DNA of 42,151 nucleotides from Nocardia pseudovaccinii NBRC 100343 (GCF_001613225.1 NZ_BDBY01000211.1:1-42151); one strand, 5' to 3'; counted from the first letter of the stretch, positions 1-8,438 are shown. A program made the numbers and translations. Notes: generated by a model not told the origin, from the letters alone.

Positions 1-1512
1 GCCGCGAGCCGACAGCGCCGCAATAAGCGGCTGCAGGTCGCGGGCCGGGCCACCCTGACAATTTGTGCGGTGGTCGCGCTGCTGGTCACCGGCGGCGGTT
101 GGAGCTATCTACGTTCGACCGCCAATGGCTTCACCCAGGTCTCCGCGCTCGACGACCATCCGGAAGACGTGGTCGACTCCGGCGCGCAGCTCGGCGACGA
201 GAATTACTTGCTCGTCGGCACCGACACCCGCGCGGGCGTCAACGGCCAGGTGGGTGCCGGGACTCTGGACGATGCCGAAGGCTCCCGCGCCGACACCGTC
301 ATGCTGGTGAACATCCCCAAGAACCGTTCGCGCGTCGTGGTGGTCTCGTTCCCCCGTGACCTCGATGTCACCCGGCCGCAGTGCAACGGCTGGGACAACG
401 ACAAGGCCGAATACACCAACGAGGTCTTCCCCTCGGCCATGGGCGACAAGCTCAATGCTGTGTACGCGCTCGCCGGACCGAAGTGTCTGGTCAATGTGAT
501 CCGCAAGATGACGGGTCTGAGCATCGGACACTTCATCGGCATCGACTTCGCCGGATTCGAGGCGATGGTCGATCAGGTCGGCGGCGTCGATGTCTGCACG
601 CCCAAGCCCATCATCGACGGCATCCTGGGCACCGTGCTGGGAAACTCGGGCCATCAGCACATCAACGGCGAGACCGCGCTCAACTACGTGCGCGCCAGGC
701 ACGTCTACGGCGAGGAACGCAGCGACTACGACCGGATCAACCGGCAGCAGCGCTTCCTGGCCTCGCTGCTGCGCGGCGCACTGTCGAGCCGGGTGCTCTT
801 CGATCCCGGCAAGTTGAACGGCTTCATCTCCGCATTCACCAGCCACACCTTCGTCGACAAGGTGCAACCGACCGACCTGCTGACCCTGGGCCGCTCGCTG
901 CAGAAGGTCGACGCGGGCGCGGTGACCTTCCTGACCATCCCGACCGCGGGCACCACCTCCTACGGCAACGAGATCCCGCGCGATTCGGATATCAAGGCGA
1001 TCTTCCGCGCCATCATCGATGACCAGCCGCTGCCCGGCGAGAAGAAGTCGACCCCGGCCCCCGGTTCGATCCCATCGGCCCAGCCGGCGCCGCCGAAGCT
1101 GACCGCGGTCGATCCGAGTTCGGTATCGCTGCTGGTCTCCAACGGGTCGGAGACGGCAGGGGCGGCCAACAAGGCGGCGACCAAGCTCGGCAATCAGGGC
1201 TTCCAGATCTACAACACCGGCAATTACTCCGGCGGCAATTCCGAGGTCGCCACCAAGGTGCGCTTCGGGCCCGGCCACGAGGCCGAGGCGGCCACGGTGG
1301 CCAGTTCCCTGCCCGGGGCGACGATGGAGCAGTCGAACAGTCTCGGTGGCATCGTCGAGGTAGTGATCGGCGCCGACAACCCGACCATTCGCACTCCCAC
1401 GCCGGTCGGCGATCCGATCTCGAATGTCTCGGTCACCGTGGCGAGTGCGGAACCGGTCACACTGCCCTCGGACCTGGAGCACGTCAACGCCGCCGACGAA
1501 ACCTGCAAGTAG
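1..1512 (+). CDS. LytR-CpsA-Psr (LCP) family cell-wall glycopolymer transferase, 5' end outside window
   Basis: The frame is open from the first base, so the start codon lies upstream; a GTG at 70 exists but would cut off the basic cytoplasmic tail (RQRRNKR) and half the membrane segment. A single transmembrane helix (about bases 55-110) is followed by the LCP domain: GTDTRAG, the acidic/arginine core (SRADTVML, SFPRD) and the ALNYVRARH and YDRINRQQ motifs expected to bind polyprenyl pyrophosphate. A Pro/Ser linker then leads to a LytR_C domain (from about base 1125, VSLLVSNGS). LCP enzymes transfer glycopolymers such as arabinogalactan from a lipid carrier to peptidoglycan on the outer membrane face. 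It corresponds by position to Rv0822c. Family assignment is firm; the exact polymer is inferred. Confidence 0.93.
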   Translation, partial: AASRQRRNKRLQVAGRATLTICAVVALLVTGGGWSYLRSTANGFTQVSALDDHPEDVVDSGAQLGDENYLLVGTDTRAGVNGQVGAGTLDDAEGSRADTVMLVNIPKNRSRVVVVSFPRDLDVTRPQCNGWDNDKAEYTNEVFPSAMGDKLNAVYALAGPKCLVNVIRKMTGLSIGHFIGIDFAGFEAMVDQVGGVDVCTPKPIIDGILGTVLGNSGHQHINGETALNYVRARHVYGEERSDYDRINRQQRFLASLLRGALSSRVLFDPGKLNGFISAFTSHTFVDKVQPTDLLTLGRSLQKVDAGAVTFLTIPTAGTTSYGNEIPRDSDIKAIFRAIIDDQPLPGEKKSTPAPGSIPSAQPAPPKLTAVDPSSVSLLVSNGSETAGAANKAATKLGNQGFQIYNTGNYSGGNSEVATKVRFGPGHEAEAATVASSLPGATMEQSNSLGGIVEVVIGADNPTIRTPTPVGDPISNVSVTVASAEPVTLPSDLEHVNAADETCK

Positions 1513-1598
1513 TGCCGCCGCGAGCTGGGGCAACGCCCTCGCTAACGTTCGGCACCACCCATTAACCCAGAGTTGGTGACTAGGTCAGCACCTGGCAC

Positions 1599-1604
1599 TA
1601 GTGT
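1599..1604 (+). promoter_or_regulatory. -10 box (TAGTGT) of a probable leaderless phoU promoter
   Basis: TAGTGT fits the actinobacterial TANNNT -10 box and ends 8 bases before the ATG at 1613. No Shine-Dalgarno sequence lies between, so transcription probably starts at or next to the start codon. This is inferred from spacing only. Confidence 0.5.
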
Positions 1605-1612
1605 CTCTTTTC

Positions 1613-2275
1613 ATGCGTGTCATCTACAACGAGCAAATGGCCGACCTTGCCCACCTGCTGGGCGAGATGGCCGGTCTGGCGGGTTCGGCGATGGAACGGG
1701 CCACCCAGTCACTGCTCCAGGCCGATCTCACTCTGGCTGAGTCGGTGATCAGCGAAGGCGACCGGATCGCCGAAATGATCACCGATGCCGAGGAGAAGTC
1801 GTTTGCCCTGCTTGCGCTGCAGGCGCCGGTGGCGGGTGATCTGCGGCAGGTAGTGAGCGCGATCCAGATCGTCCAGGACGTCAACCGGATGGGCGCGCTG
1901 GCGCTGCACGTCGCCAAGGTGACCCGGCGCCGCCACCCCAACCACGCCCTGCCCGAGGCGGTGAACGGCTACTTCGCGGAAATGGGCCGCATCGCGGTGA
2001 ATATGGGTGAGGGCGCCAAGGAGGTGCTCGAGTCCCGTGATCCGGAGCGCGCCGCGCAGCTCAACGAGGACGACGAGGCGATGGACGATCTGCACCGTCA
2101 CCTATTCACGTTGCTGATGGATCGCGACTGGAAGTACGGCGTCGCCGCGGCCGTCGATGTGACGCTGCTCGGCCGCTACTACGAGCGCTTCGCCGACCAC
2201 GCCGTGGAGATCGGCCGCCGGGTGATCTTCCTTGTTACCGGTGAGCTGCCGCCGGACCCCGACGCCGAGCTGTGA
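1613..2275 (+). CDS. phoU: PhoU/PhoY phosphate-signalling protein
   Basis: This 220-residue cytoplasmic protein has two repeated three-helix PhoU bundles. The metal-binding repeats are visible as E-x-x-x-D-type motifs, including AMDDLHRHLFTLLMDRDWKYG and YYERFADHAVEIGRR (consensus E-R-x-x-D-H). PhoU connects the Pst importer to the SenX3-RegX3-type phosphate two-component system and keeps that response off when phosphate is plentiful. An in-frame GTG at 1601 would add four residues, but the homologue PhoY2 begins at the equivalent of ATG 1613, and a TAGTGT box lies 8 bases upstream of it. It faces the pst operon convergently across a terminator region, so the two are transcribed separately. 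It is the Rv0821c equivalent. Confidence 0.93.
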   Translation: MRVIYNEQMADLAHLLGEMAGLAGSAMERATQSLLQADLTLAESVISEGDRIAEMITDAEEKSFALLALQAPVAGDLRQVVSAIQIVQDVNRMGALALHVAKVTRRRHPNHALPEAVNGYFAEMGRIAVNMGEGAKEVLESRDPERAAQLNEDDEAMDDLHRHLFTLLMDRDWKYGVAAAVDVTLLGRYYERFADHAVEIGRRVIFLVTGELPPDPDAEL

Positions 2276-2280
2276 AACTC

Positions 2281-2310
2281 AAAAGGCCCGCGTCTGCACG
2301 CGGGCCTTTT
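2281..2310. terminator. Bidirectional intrinsic terminator between phoU and pstB
   Basis: A perfect 13-bp stem (AAAAGGCCCGCGT / ACGCGGGCCTTTT) closes a CTGC loop. It carries an A-run on one side and a T-run on the other, so it can stop transcripts from both phoU and the convergent pst operon. Confidence 0.9.
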
Positions 2311-2390
2311 GTTTCCAGCTGGCTCAACTGATTTCGTGAGCACATGGGTAACGCCGGGTACGGGCTGACGTGATGCGCTCGTACCGCCAG

Positions 2391-2447
2391 CCGCCTCCCC
2401 GCGCGTTCGGGCACATGAGTCTGGCGCCTGAAGGTGCGGGGAGGCGG
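2391..2447. repeat. 12-bp perfect inverted repeat with 33-base spacer
   Basis: CCGCCTCCCCGC (2391-2402) is mirrored by GCGGGGAGGCGG (2436-2447). A smaller inverted repeat GGTACG/CGTACC (2357-2362/2380-2385) sits just before it. No coding sequence is visible here. It could be folded 3' UTR of either convergent transcript or a repeat element. Confidence 0.6.
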
Positions 2448-2451
2448 AGGA

Positions 2452-2471
2452 GCCCGCACCACAGTGCGGGC
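2452..2471 (+). terminator. Second hairpin in the phoU-pstB gap, T-rich on + strand
   Basis: GCCCGCAC / GTGCGGGC pair around a CACA loop, and CTTTTGGTTTTG follows on the + strand. The T-run side suits + transcripts, so it may back up the first phoU terminator. It lies 17 bases past the pstB stop. Confidence 0.65.
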
Positions 2472-2487
2472 CTTTTGGTTTTGCTTC

Positions 2488-3264
2488 TTATCCGAAGCGA
2501 CCGGAGATGTAATCCTCCGTCGCCTTCTGGCCCGGGTTCGAGAAGATCTTCTCGGTATCGTCGATCTCGATCAGCTTGCCCGGCTTGCCCTGTGCCTCCA
2601 GGTTGAAGAAGCCGGTCTGGTCACTCACGCGCGCGGCCTGCTGCATATTGTGCGTGACGATGACGATGGTGAATTCCTTCTTCAGCTCGGTGATCAGGTC
2701 CTCGATCGCCAGGGTGGAGATCGGGTCCAGCGCCGAACACGGCTCGTCCATCAGCAGCACATCGGGCGATACCGCGATGGCGCGCGCGATGCACAGACGC
2801 TGCTGCTGACCACCGGAGAGGCCGCCGCCCGGCTTGTCCAGCCGGTCCTTGACCTCGTTCCACAGGTTGGCGCCGCGCAACGAACGCTCGGCGACCTCGT
2901 CGAGCTCCTTCTTGTTGCGCACACCCTGCAGCTTCAGTCCGGCCACCACATTGTCGCGAATCGACATGGTGGGGAACGGATTCGGGCGCTGGAACACCAT
3001 GCCGATGGTGCGGCGCACGCCGACCGGGTCGACGGTGGAGCCGTAGATGTCCTCGCCGTCCAGCAGCACCGCGCCCTCGACGCGGGCATTCGGGGTCACC
3101 TCGTGCATCCGGTTGAGCGAACGCAGCACGGTGGACTTACCACAACCCGACGGGCCGATGAAGGCGGTCACGCTGCGCGGCAGCACCGACAGCTTGACAT
3201 CGGCAACCGCATGGAATTTGCCGTAGTAGATATTCAGGTCTTTGACGTCGATCCGCTTGGCCAT
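2488..3264 (-). CDS. pstB: Phosphate ABC transporter ATP-binding protein PstB
   Basis: This 258-residue ATPase energises phosphate import through PstCA. Walker A (GPSGCGKST), the Q-loop (VFQRPNPFP, typical of PstB), the signature LSGGQQQR, Walker B (VLLMDEPCSALDP) and the H-loop (VTHNMQQAARVSD) are all present. The reading frame continues upstream to 3369, but the family start is MAKRIDVKDLN at 3264, 14 bases after the pstA stop, with a weak GGA-type ribosome site. Last gene of pstSCAB. It is the positional equivalent of phoT (Rv0820), which in M. tuberculosis stands without pstSCA beside it. Confidence 0.96.
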   Translation of the reverse strand: MAKRIDVKDLNIYYGKFHAVADVKLSVLPRSVTAFIGPSGCGKSTVLRSLNRMHEVTPNARVEGAVLLDGEDIYGSTVDPVGVRRTIGMVFQRPNPFPTMSIRDNVVAGLKLQGVRNKKELDEVAERSLRGANLWNEVKDRLDKPGGGLSGGQQQRLCIARAIAVSPDVLLMDEPCSALDPISTLAIEDLITELKKEFTIVIVTHNMQQAARVSDQTGFFNLEAQGKPGKLIEIDDTEKIFSNPGQKATEDYISGRFG

Positions 3265-3278
3265 TTTTCCGTTCGCTT

Positions 3279-4184
3279 CTATCGGTTCCGCGTGAGCAGC
3301 TTGTTGACGACCGCGGCCGCCGCGTACAAGAGGGCGATCAGCAGGATCAGCGTCAACGCCGCGCCCCACACCCGGGCTCGGCCGGCCGGTTCCGGGTTCG
3401 CCAACTCTTGGTAGATCAGCAGCGGCAACGACGCCATATTGCCGTCGAACAGGTTGGTATTGATCGACTTGCTGTAGCCGACCAGCACCAGCACCGGCGC
3501 CGTCTCACCCATGACGCGGGCGAGCGAGAGCAGGATGCCGCTGATCATGCCGGGCGCGGCGGTCGGCACCACGATCCGAACGATGGTCTTCCACTTGGGA
3601 ATTCCGAGCGCGTAGGACGCCTCGCGCAGCTCGTCGGGAACCAGCTTCAGCATTTCCTCGGTGCTGCGAATCACCACCGGGAGCATGAGCAGTACGAGCG
3701 CCAGCGATACCGCCAGGGAACTCTGCGGGAAGCCGAAGGTCGCGATCCACAGCGCGAAGATGAACAGCGCCGCGACGATCGACGGGACACCCGCGAGGAT
3801 GTCGACCATGAACGTGGTGACCTTGGCCAGCACGCCACGCCCGTATTCGACCAGGTAAACCGCGGCCATGATGCCGAGCGGCACCGCCAGGATCGCGGCG
3901 ACGACGGTCTGCACGATGGTGCCGTAGATCGCGTGGTACACACCGCCACCGGTCTGGTCCGGCAGGATGCCCTTCTGCGATTTCTGCCACCAGTCCGGCG
4001 AGACGACGGACTCGAGGCCCTTCGAAACCACCATGAACAGCACCCAGATCAGCGGCACGAGCGCGATGGCGAAGCAGGCCCAGACCACTCCGGTCGCGAT
4101 GTTGTTCTTGAGGCGGCGGGCCGCGCTCACATGCCGGAAGGTGGGCGCCTTGACCGGCTTGTCGAGAGTCGTCGTGGTGGTCAT
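3279..4184 (-). CDS. pstA: Phosphate ABC transporter permease PstA
   Basis: This 301-residue inner-membrane permease has about six hydrophobic segments and the EAA loop that contacts PstB (STEEMLKLVPDELREASYALGIPKWKTI). It pairs with PstC to form the phosphate channel. The start ATG overlaps the pstC stop by one base (TAATG), which points to translational coupling. The cytoplasmic N-terminus (about 35 residues) precedes the first helix, which is normal for the family. Confidence 0.95.
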   Translation of the reverse strand: MTTTTTLDKPVKAPTFRHVSAARRLKNNIATGVVWACFAIALVPLIWVLFMVVSKGLESVVSPDWWQKSQKGILPDQTGGGVYHAIYGTIVQTVVAAILAVPLGIMAAVYLVEYGRGVLAKVTTFMVDILAGVPSIVAALFIFALWIATFGFPQSSLAVSLALVLLMLPVVIRSTEEMLKLVPDELREASYALGIPKWKTIVRIVVPTAAPGMISGILLSLARVMGETAPVLVLVGYSKSINTNLFDGNMASLPLLIYQELANPEPAGRARVWGAALTLILLIALLYAAAAVVNKLLTRNR

Positions 4185-5236
4185 TACCCGTTCACCCTTC
4201 CACCGGACACGAGCCGCGCCAGCGCATTGACGATGAAGGTCAGCGCGAACAGCACGAAGCCGGCCGCGATGTAGGCGCCGGTCGGCAGAGGCTGACTGAA
4301 TTCCGATGCGGCCGCGGCGATTTTGGAGGCGAAGGTGTAGCCGCCGTCGAACAGCGACCAGTGACCGGCCTGTGCCGAGGTGCGCAGGATCACCAATACC
4401 GCGATCGTCTCACCGAGCGCGCGACCGAGGCCGAGCATGGAACCGGCGATCACACCGCTGCGGCCGTAGGGCAGCACCGTCATCCGGACCATCTCCCATT
4501 TGGTCGCGCCGAGCGCCTGCGCGGCCTCGATATGCGAGAGAGGTGTCAGGTTGAAGACCTCGCGAGAAACCGAGGTGATGATCGGCAGGATCATCACCGC
4601 CAGCACCACGCCCGCGGTGAAGATCGTGCCGCCACCGGAGATCGACACATTGCCGTCGGAGAACAGGAAGAACCAGCCGAGGTTCTTGTTCAGGAAGGTC
4701 TCGACAGGTTCGAGCCGCGGTGCGAGCACCAGGAAGCCCCAGAGACCGAACACGATGGACGGCACCGCCGCGAGCAGATCGACGAGCATCGCGAACGGAC
4801 GCGCCATCGGCTTCGGCGAATAGTGGGTCAAGAAAAGTGCGATGCCCACACCGATGGGCACCGCGATCACCAGCGCGAGTATCGAACTCAACACCGTGAC
4901 CATGAGCAGGTCCCGGATGCCGAATCGCAGGTGATCGGCATTGGTGGTGTTGAACTCGCTAGTGGTGAAGAAGTTCGCCTCGTTCGCCATGATCGAGGGC
5001 CACGCACGGATCAATAGGAATAGCGCGATCAGTGCGATGGCCGCCACGACCGTCGCACCGGCGGCGGTGGCAAGCGACCGGAAGATGACCTCGGCCCGCT
5101 GGCTGTGGCCGGGGCGGGCCTTCGGTGAGGCCGGTTCGGTGCTCGGTTCACTCGACATAGGGGCAGTATCTCCAGCCGCCCGCGGGCCAGTCGAATCCGA
5201 CTGGCCCGCGGCGGTCACCTCAGGGTGCACGGTCAT
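4184..5236 (-). CDS. pstC: Phosphate ABC transporter permease PstC
   Basis: This membrane permease of 350 residues from ATG 5236 is the second half of the phosphate channel. About six helices and the EAA loop (LSHIEAAQALGATKWEMVRMTVLP) are seen. The first roughly 50 residues are Pro/Ser/Thr-rich and poorly conserved. An internal ATG at 5158 (MSSEPSTEP), with a GGAG about a dozen bases upstream, is a realistic alternative start, whereas the 5236 ATG has no clear ribosome site. It begins 13 bases after pstS and overlaps pstA by one base. Confidence 0.93.
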   Translation of the reverse strand: MTVHPEVTAAGQSDSTGPRAAGDTAPMSSEPSTEPASPKARPGHSQRAEVIFRSLATAAGATVVAAIALIALFLLIRAWPSIMANEANFFTTSEFNTTNADHLRFGIRDLLMVTVLSSILALVIAVPIGVGIALFLTHYSPKPMARPFAMLVDLLAAVPSIVFGLWGFLVLAPRLEPVETFLNKNLGWFFLFSDGNVSISGGGTIFTAGVVLAVMILPIITSVSREVFNLTPLSHIEAAQALGATKWEMVRMTVLPYGRSGVIAGSMLGLGRALGETIAVLVILRTSAQAGHWSLFDGGYTFASKIAAAASEFSQPLPTGAYIAAGFVLFALTFIVNALARLVSGGRVNG

Positions 5237-5249
5237 GGCGTGGCAGCTA

Positions 5250-6365
5250 TCAGGAAATGGCGTTGATCGCGGTGGTCAGCTTGGTCTTGAACTTGTCCGG
5301 GATCGCGACGTAACCCGCGGTGTCCAGACCCTTCTGACCGTTGTTGACGGCCGAGGTCAGGAATGCCTTGACCGCCTTGGACGTGTCGGCGTCGGCGTAC
5401 TTCGAGCAGACGATCTCGTAGGTCGGCAGAATGATCGGGTACGCACCGGCCGCGGTCGGCTTGTAGAACGACGAGGTGTCGAGCACCAGGTCGTTGCCCT
5501 CGCCCTTGATCTTCACGCTGTCGACGGCCTTGGCCGCGGACTCCGGGGTCAGCTTGACCGGATCCTTGGAGGCCGAGGTGACGACCTGCGCGATGGACAG
5601 GTTCTGTGCCTTGGCGAAGGACCACTCGTTGTAGGTGATCGAGTTCTTGGTGCTCTTGATGGCGGCCGAAGTGCCCTCGTTGCCCTTGGCACCCTCACCG
5701 ATACCGCCGTTGAAGGTCTTGCCCGCGCCCTTGCCCCACGCGCCGTCGGAGGCGGCGTCCAGGTAGAGCTGGAAGTTGTCGGTGGTGCCCGACTCATCGC
5801 TGCGGAAGATCACCGAGATCTTGTCCGAGGGCAGCTTGGCGGTCGGGTTCAGCGCCTTGATCTCCGGCGCGTCCCAGGTGGCGATGGTGCCGTTGAACAC
5901 CTTGGCGGCGGTCGGACCGTCGAGCACCAGATCGCTCACACCGTCGATGTTGTAGGTGATGGCGATCGGGCCGAAGACGGTCGGCAGGTTCCACGCCGGG
6001 GCGCCGCAGCGCTCCTGCGCCTTGGCGGGCTCGCCCTTCTTGTCGCTCAGCGGGGAGTCCGAACCCGCGAAATCGGTCTGGCCACCGAGGAATTCGTTCA
6101 CACCGGCGCCGGAACCGCTGGAGGTGTAGTTCAGCGTGGAGCCGCTGCAGTTGGCCTCGTAGGCGGCGACGAAGCGGTCCATGGCGTTCTTCTGAGCCGA
6201 GGAACCGCTGGCCTTGAGGGCCTTCTTACCGCCACAGGCGACATCGACCTTGGCGGTGGAATCGCCACTGGACGAGGTGCTGTTGTCGTCGCTGCCACAG
6301 GCGGCCAGGGGCATGGCGACGGCGGCCAGCACACCGATCAGGGCGCTGCTGCGCTTGAAGTTCAC
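5250..6365 (-). CDS. pstS: Phosphate-binding lipoprotein PstS
   Basis: This 371-residue extracytoplasmic lipoprotein captures phosphate and delivers it to PstCA. A signal peptide ends in the lipobox LAAC with lipid-anchored Cys23, followed by a Ser/Asp-rich tether. Phosphate-ligand loops typical of PstS are visible: ASGSSAQKNAMDRF, the TSSGSGAG/DFAGSDSPL region and FRSDESGTTDNF. It is the first gene of pstSCAB and is preceded by a PHO box and candidate promoter, so induction by phosphate starvation through a RegX3/PhoP-type regulator is likely. Confidence 0.96.
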   Translation of the reverse strand: MNFKRSSALIGVLAAVAMPLAACGSDDNSTSSSGDSTAKVDVACGGKKALKASGSSAQKNAMDRFVAAYEANCSGSTLNYTSSGSGAGVNEFLGGQTDFAGSDSPLSDKKGEPAKAQERCGAPAWNLPTVFGPIAITYNIDGVSDLVLDGPTAAKVFNGTIATWDAPEIKALNPTAKLPSDKISVIFRSDESGTTDNFQLYLDAASDGAWGKGAGKTFNGGIGEGAKGNEGTSAAIKSTKNSITYNEWSFAKAQNLSIAQVVTSASKDPVKLTPESAAKAVDSVKIKGEGNDLVLDTSSFYKPTAAGAYPIILPTYEIVCSKYADADTSKAVKAFLTSAVNNGQKGLDTAGYVAIPDKFKTKLTTAINAIS

Positions 6366-6481
6366 TTATTCCTCCGGGGAATCGCGTTCGACACGCCCGG
6401 TCCCTCACCGGCCCGGGCGGGTTTCGTGGTGCCGTTCGCGGGGAACTTGCGCACCAGGCGGCAACTGTGCCGCCCTTATGT

Positions 6482-6487
6482 AACGTA
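6482..6487 (-). promoter_or_regulatory. Candidate -10 box of pstSCAB (TACGTT)
   Basis: On the minus strand TACGTT fits TANNNT and sits 9 bases downstream of the PHO-box array, so the array covers the -35 region. This is typical of activators that replace a weak -35. About 115 bases of 5' leader remain before pstS. Confidence 0.4.
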
Positions 6488-6496
6488 AGGTCGCTC

Positions 6497-6536
6497 GGTT
6501 GACATTTGGACCAGGCTGAGTGAACGGAGGGTGAAC
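6497..6536 (-). promoter_or_regulatory. PHO box: 11-base direct repeats upstream of pstS
   Basis: Read on the minus strand, GTTCACC (6530-6536) and GTTCACT (6519-6525) lie exactly 11 bases apart. Two weaker units in the same register follow: CTGGTCC (6508-6514) and GTCAACC (6497-6503). This matches the known actinobacterial PhoP/RegX3 operator, in which GTTCACC units repeat every 11 bases. The location in front of pstS fits activation during phosphate starvation. Confidence 0.8.
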
Positions 6537-6614
6537 AGCCCGGCGCTAATAGTCCCGTTATGTGTGACATTTGCCCCAGTGTTACTCGAGCAACCCCGGT
6601 GAGCCGCCTGTTAT

Positions 6615-7526
6615 TCAGTCAGCGGCCGAATAAGCGACATCGATATGTGACGGTTCGAAGCCGAGTCGCGTATAGGTGTGCACGGCCGCGGTGTTGTCGG
6701 CCTCGGTATAGAGCAGAACCTCTGGCAGCTCGCGTTCGCGCAGGTAACGCAGGCCCGCGAGGGTGAGCAGACGGCCGAGGCCCCGGCCCTGTGCCGCCGG
6801 GTCGATGCCCACTACATAAACCTCGCCGACCGGCGGGTTCTCCTCGTAATGCACCTTCGTCCAGTGGAATCCGAGGATGCGGTCCGGATCGGCCGGATCC
6901 ACCGCGATGAACAGCCCCTTCGGATCGAACCAGGACTCTTCGCGGCGGACGGCGATATCCCGCTCGGTCCAGCCGCCCTGTTCCGGATGCCAGGCGAAGG
7001 CCGCGTTATTGACGCGCAACAGTTCGGCGTCGTCGGCGGCGCCTTCGTAGGTCCGCAGCGCGTTATCTCCCGGAACGACCAACTCCGGTAGCTCCGGCGT
7101 TGCCAGTGGCCGCCGCATCTGCCACAACTCCCGTGCGACGCGCAGTCCGAGCCGGGCCGCGAGCGCCTGGGCGGCGGGCCGATTTCCGTGTGCCCAGACC
7201 CGAGCAGCCGATCCACCCTTTGTCAGCACGGCCGAGACCAATTCCGCACCGATGCCATGGTTGCGCGCAGCCGGATCGACGGCGACCTCGGCCATTGCGG
7301 GGTGTTCGCCATGCGCGGCAACGAGATTCGCGTAACCGGCGACGACACCGTCACGCAGCGCCACCAGATGTTCGGCCCCGGAATCGGTCGCGACGAGCGA
7401 GAGGACAGCCTGTTCGGAGACCGGCGCGACGCCGTCTTCGGCACTCGCCCGCTCCAGCAGTTCGCGCACCGCCCGCGCCACCTCGGCATCGAGCTCCGTA
7501 CTCCACCGCAGCGTCGTCTCACCCAT
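6615..7526 (-). CDS. mshD: Mycothiol synthase MshD
   Basis: MshD acetylates Cys-GlcN-Ins with acetyl-CoA, the last step of mycothiol biosynthesis in the cytoplasm. At 303 residues the protein is family length and has two GNAT domains; the acetyl-CoA loops are visible as VDPAARNHGIGAEL (N-terminal) and GIDPAAQGRGLGRLL (C-terminal). The frame runs on to 7721, but that extension is Pro/Arg-rich and unlike the family; ATG 7526 (MGETTLRW) has a GGGAGA ribosome site 7 bases upstream. It lies 64 bases downstream of glnR on the same strand and is probably co-transcribed. It is the Rv0819 equivalent. Confidence 0.94.
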   Translation of the reverse strand: MGETTLRWSTELDAEVARAVRELLERASAEDGVAPVSEQAVLSLVATDSGAEHLVALRDGVVAGYANLVAAHGEHPAMAEVAVDPAARNHGIGAELVSAVLTKGGSAARVWAHGNRPAAQALAARLGLRVARELWQMRRPLATPELPELVVPGDNALRTYEGAADDAELLRVNNAAFAWHPEQGGWTERDIAVRREESWFDPKGLFIAVDPADPDRILGFHWTKVHYEENPPVGEVYVVGIDPAAQGRGLGRLLTLAGLRYLRERELPEVLLYTEADNTAAVHTYTRLGFEPSHIDVAYSAAD

Positions 7527-7590
7527 CAGCGTCTCCCTCGTCGATCCGTCATCGCGACGAACGCGCGAATACCGCGCGCCATTCCATCCG

Positions 7591-8358
7591 CTATGGGACG
7601 GATCCGTTGACGGTGACGGGCGGGGAATCGTCGGTGCCCTCGGCGGATTCGTCGTCGGGGAAGGTGACGTGGTCGCCCTTGGTGCTGTTGCGCGCGGGGC
7701 GTACGGCCTTGTAGCCGACATTGCGCACGGTGCCGATCAACGATTCGTATTCGCTGCCGAGCTTGGCGCGCAGGCGGCGCACATGCACATCGACCGTGCG
7801 GGTGCCACCGAAGAAGTCGTAACCCCAGACCTCCTGCAGCAGCTGGGCCCGGGTGAAGACCCGGCCCGCGTGCTGCGCGAGGTATTTGAGGAGTTCGAAT
7901 TCCTTATAGGTGAGATCCAGCGGGCGACCGCGCAGCCGGGCGGTATAGGTGCCCTCATCGATCACCAGTTCGCCGAGAGTGATCTTGCCGGTGTTCTCCG
8001 GGCTCGCGACACCGCCGTTGCGGCCGACCAGCAGGCGCAGCCGGGCGTCCAGCTCGGCCGGTCCGGTACCGGGCAGCAGAATGTCGTCCAGGCCCCAGTC
8101 GGCATTGACGGCGACCAGCCCGCCCTCGGTCAGCACGGCGACCACCGGCACCGACGACCCCGTGCTGCCGAGCAGTCGGCACAGGCCACGGGCCGCGGCC
8201 AGGTCGGTGCGCGCATCGACCAGCGCGACATCCGCGGTCCCCGCCTCGAGCAGGGACGCCACCTCGGTCGGCGCCGGGCGCACATTGTGCGCCAGCAGTG
8301 ACAACGCGGGCAGAACCGACTCGGGGTTGGGGTCGGAGGTCAGCAGGAGCAGCTCCAC
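7591..8358 (-). CDS. glnR: Nitrogen regulator GlnR (OmpR-type orphan response regulator)
   Basis: This 255-residue DNA-binding regulator controls nitrogen assimilation genes. It has an N-terminal receiver-like domain (LVDARTDLAAARGLCRLLGS with the conserved Asp48) and a C-terminal winged helix (LTYKEFELLKYLAQHAGRVFTRAQLL, GTRTVDVHVRRLRAKLG), the latter nearly identical to actinobacterial GlnR as remembered. The start is GTG 8358: GGAGGAGGG lies immediately upstream. An in-frame ATG at 8373 actually forms part of that ribosome site and has none of its own. A C-terminal acidic tail of about 30 residues is lineage-specific. It is the Rv0818 equivalent, divergent from lmeA. Confidence 0.93.
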   Translation of the reverse strand: MELLLLTSDPNPESVLPALSLLAHNVRPAPTEVASLLEAGTADVALVDARTDLAAARGLCRLLGSTGSSVPVVAVLTEGGLVAVNADWGLDDILLPGTGPAELDARLRLLVGRNGGVASPENTGKITLGELVIDEGTYTARLRGRPLDLTYKEFELLKYLAQHAGRVFTRAQLLQEVWGYDFFGGTRTVDVHVRRLRAKLGSEYESLIGTVRNVGYKAVRPARNSTKGDHVTFPDDESAEGTDDSPPVTVNGSVP

Positions 8359-8438
8359 AAGCCCTCCTCCCATCTAGTAGCTCCGGACATCAGCCACACC
8401 GCCGGGGCCACGTCGCTTGATCACAGGTAATCGGTGCA

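Noticed and set aside
109..1533. Long open frame antisense to the LCP gene
   Set aside because: High-GC shadow frame: Arg/Gly-rich translation with no domain, while the + frame carries clear LCP motifs.
2434..3414. 326-residue + frame across pstB
   Set aside because: Antisense shadow of pstB; no recognisable motifs, and the pst genes on the other strand account for the region.
4941..6488. 515-residue + frame across pstC and pstS
   Set aside because: Shadow of two well-supported genes; Gly/Arg/Val-rich composition typical of reverse frames.
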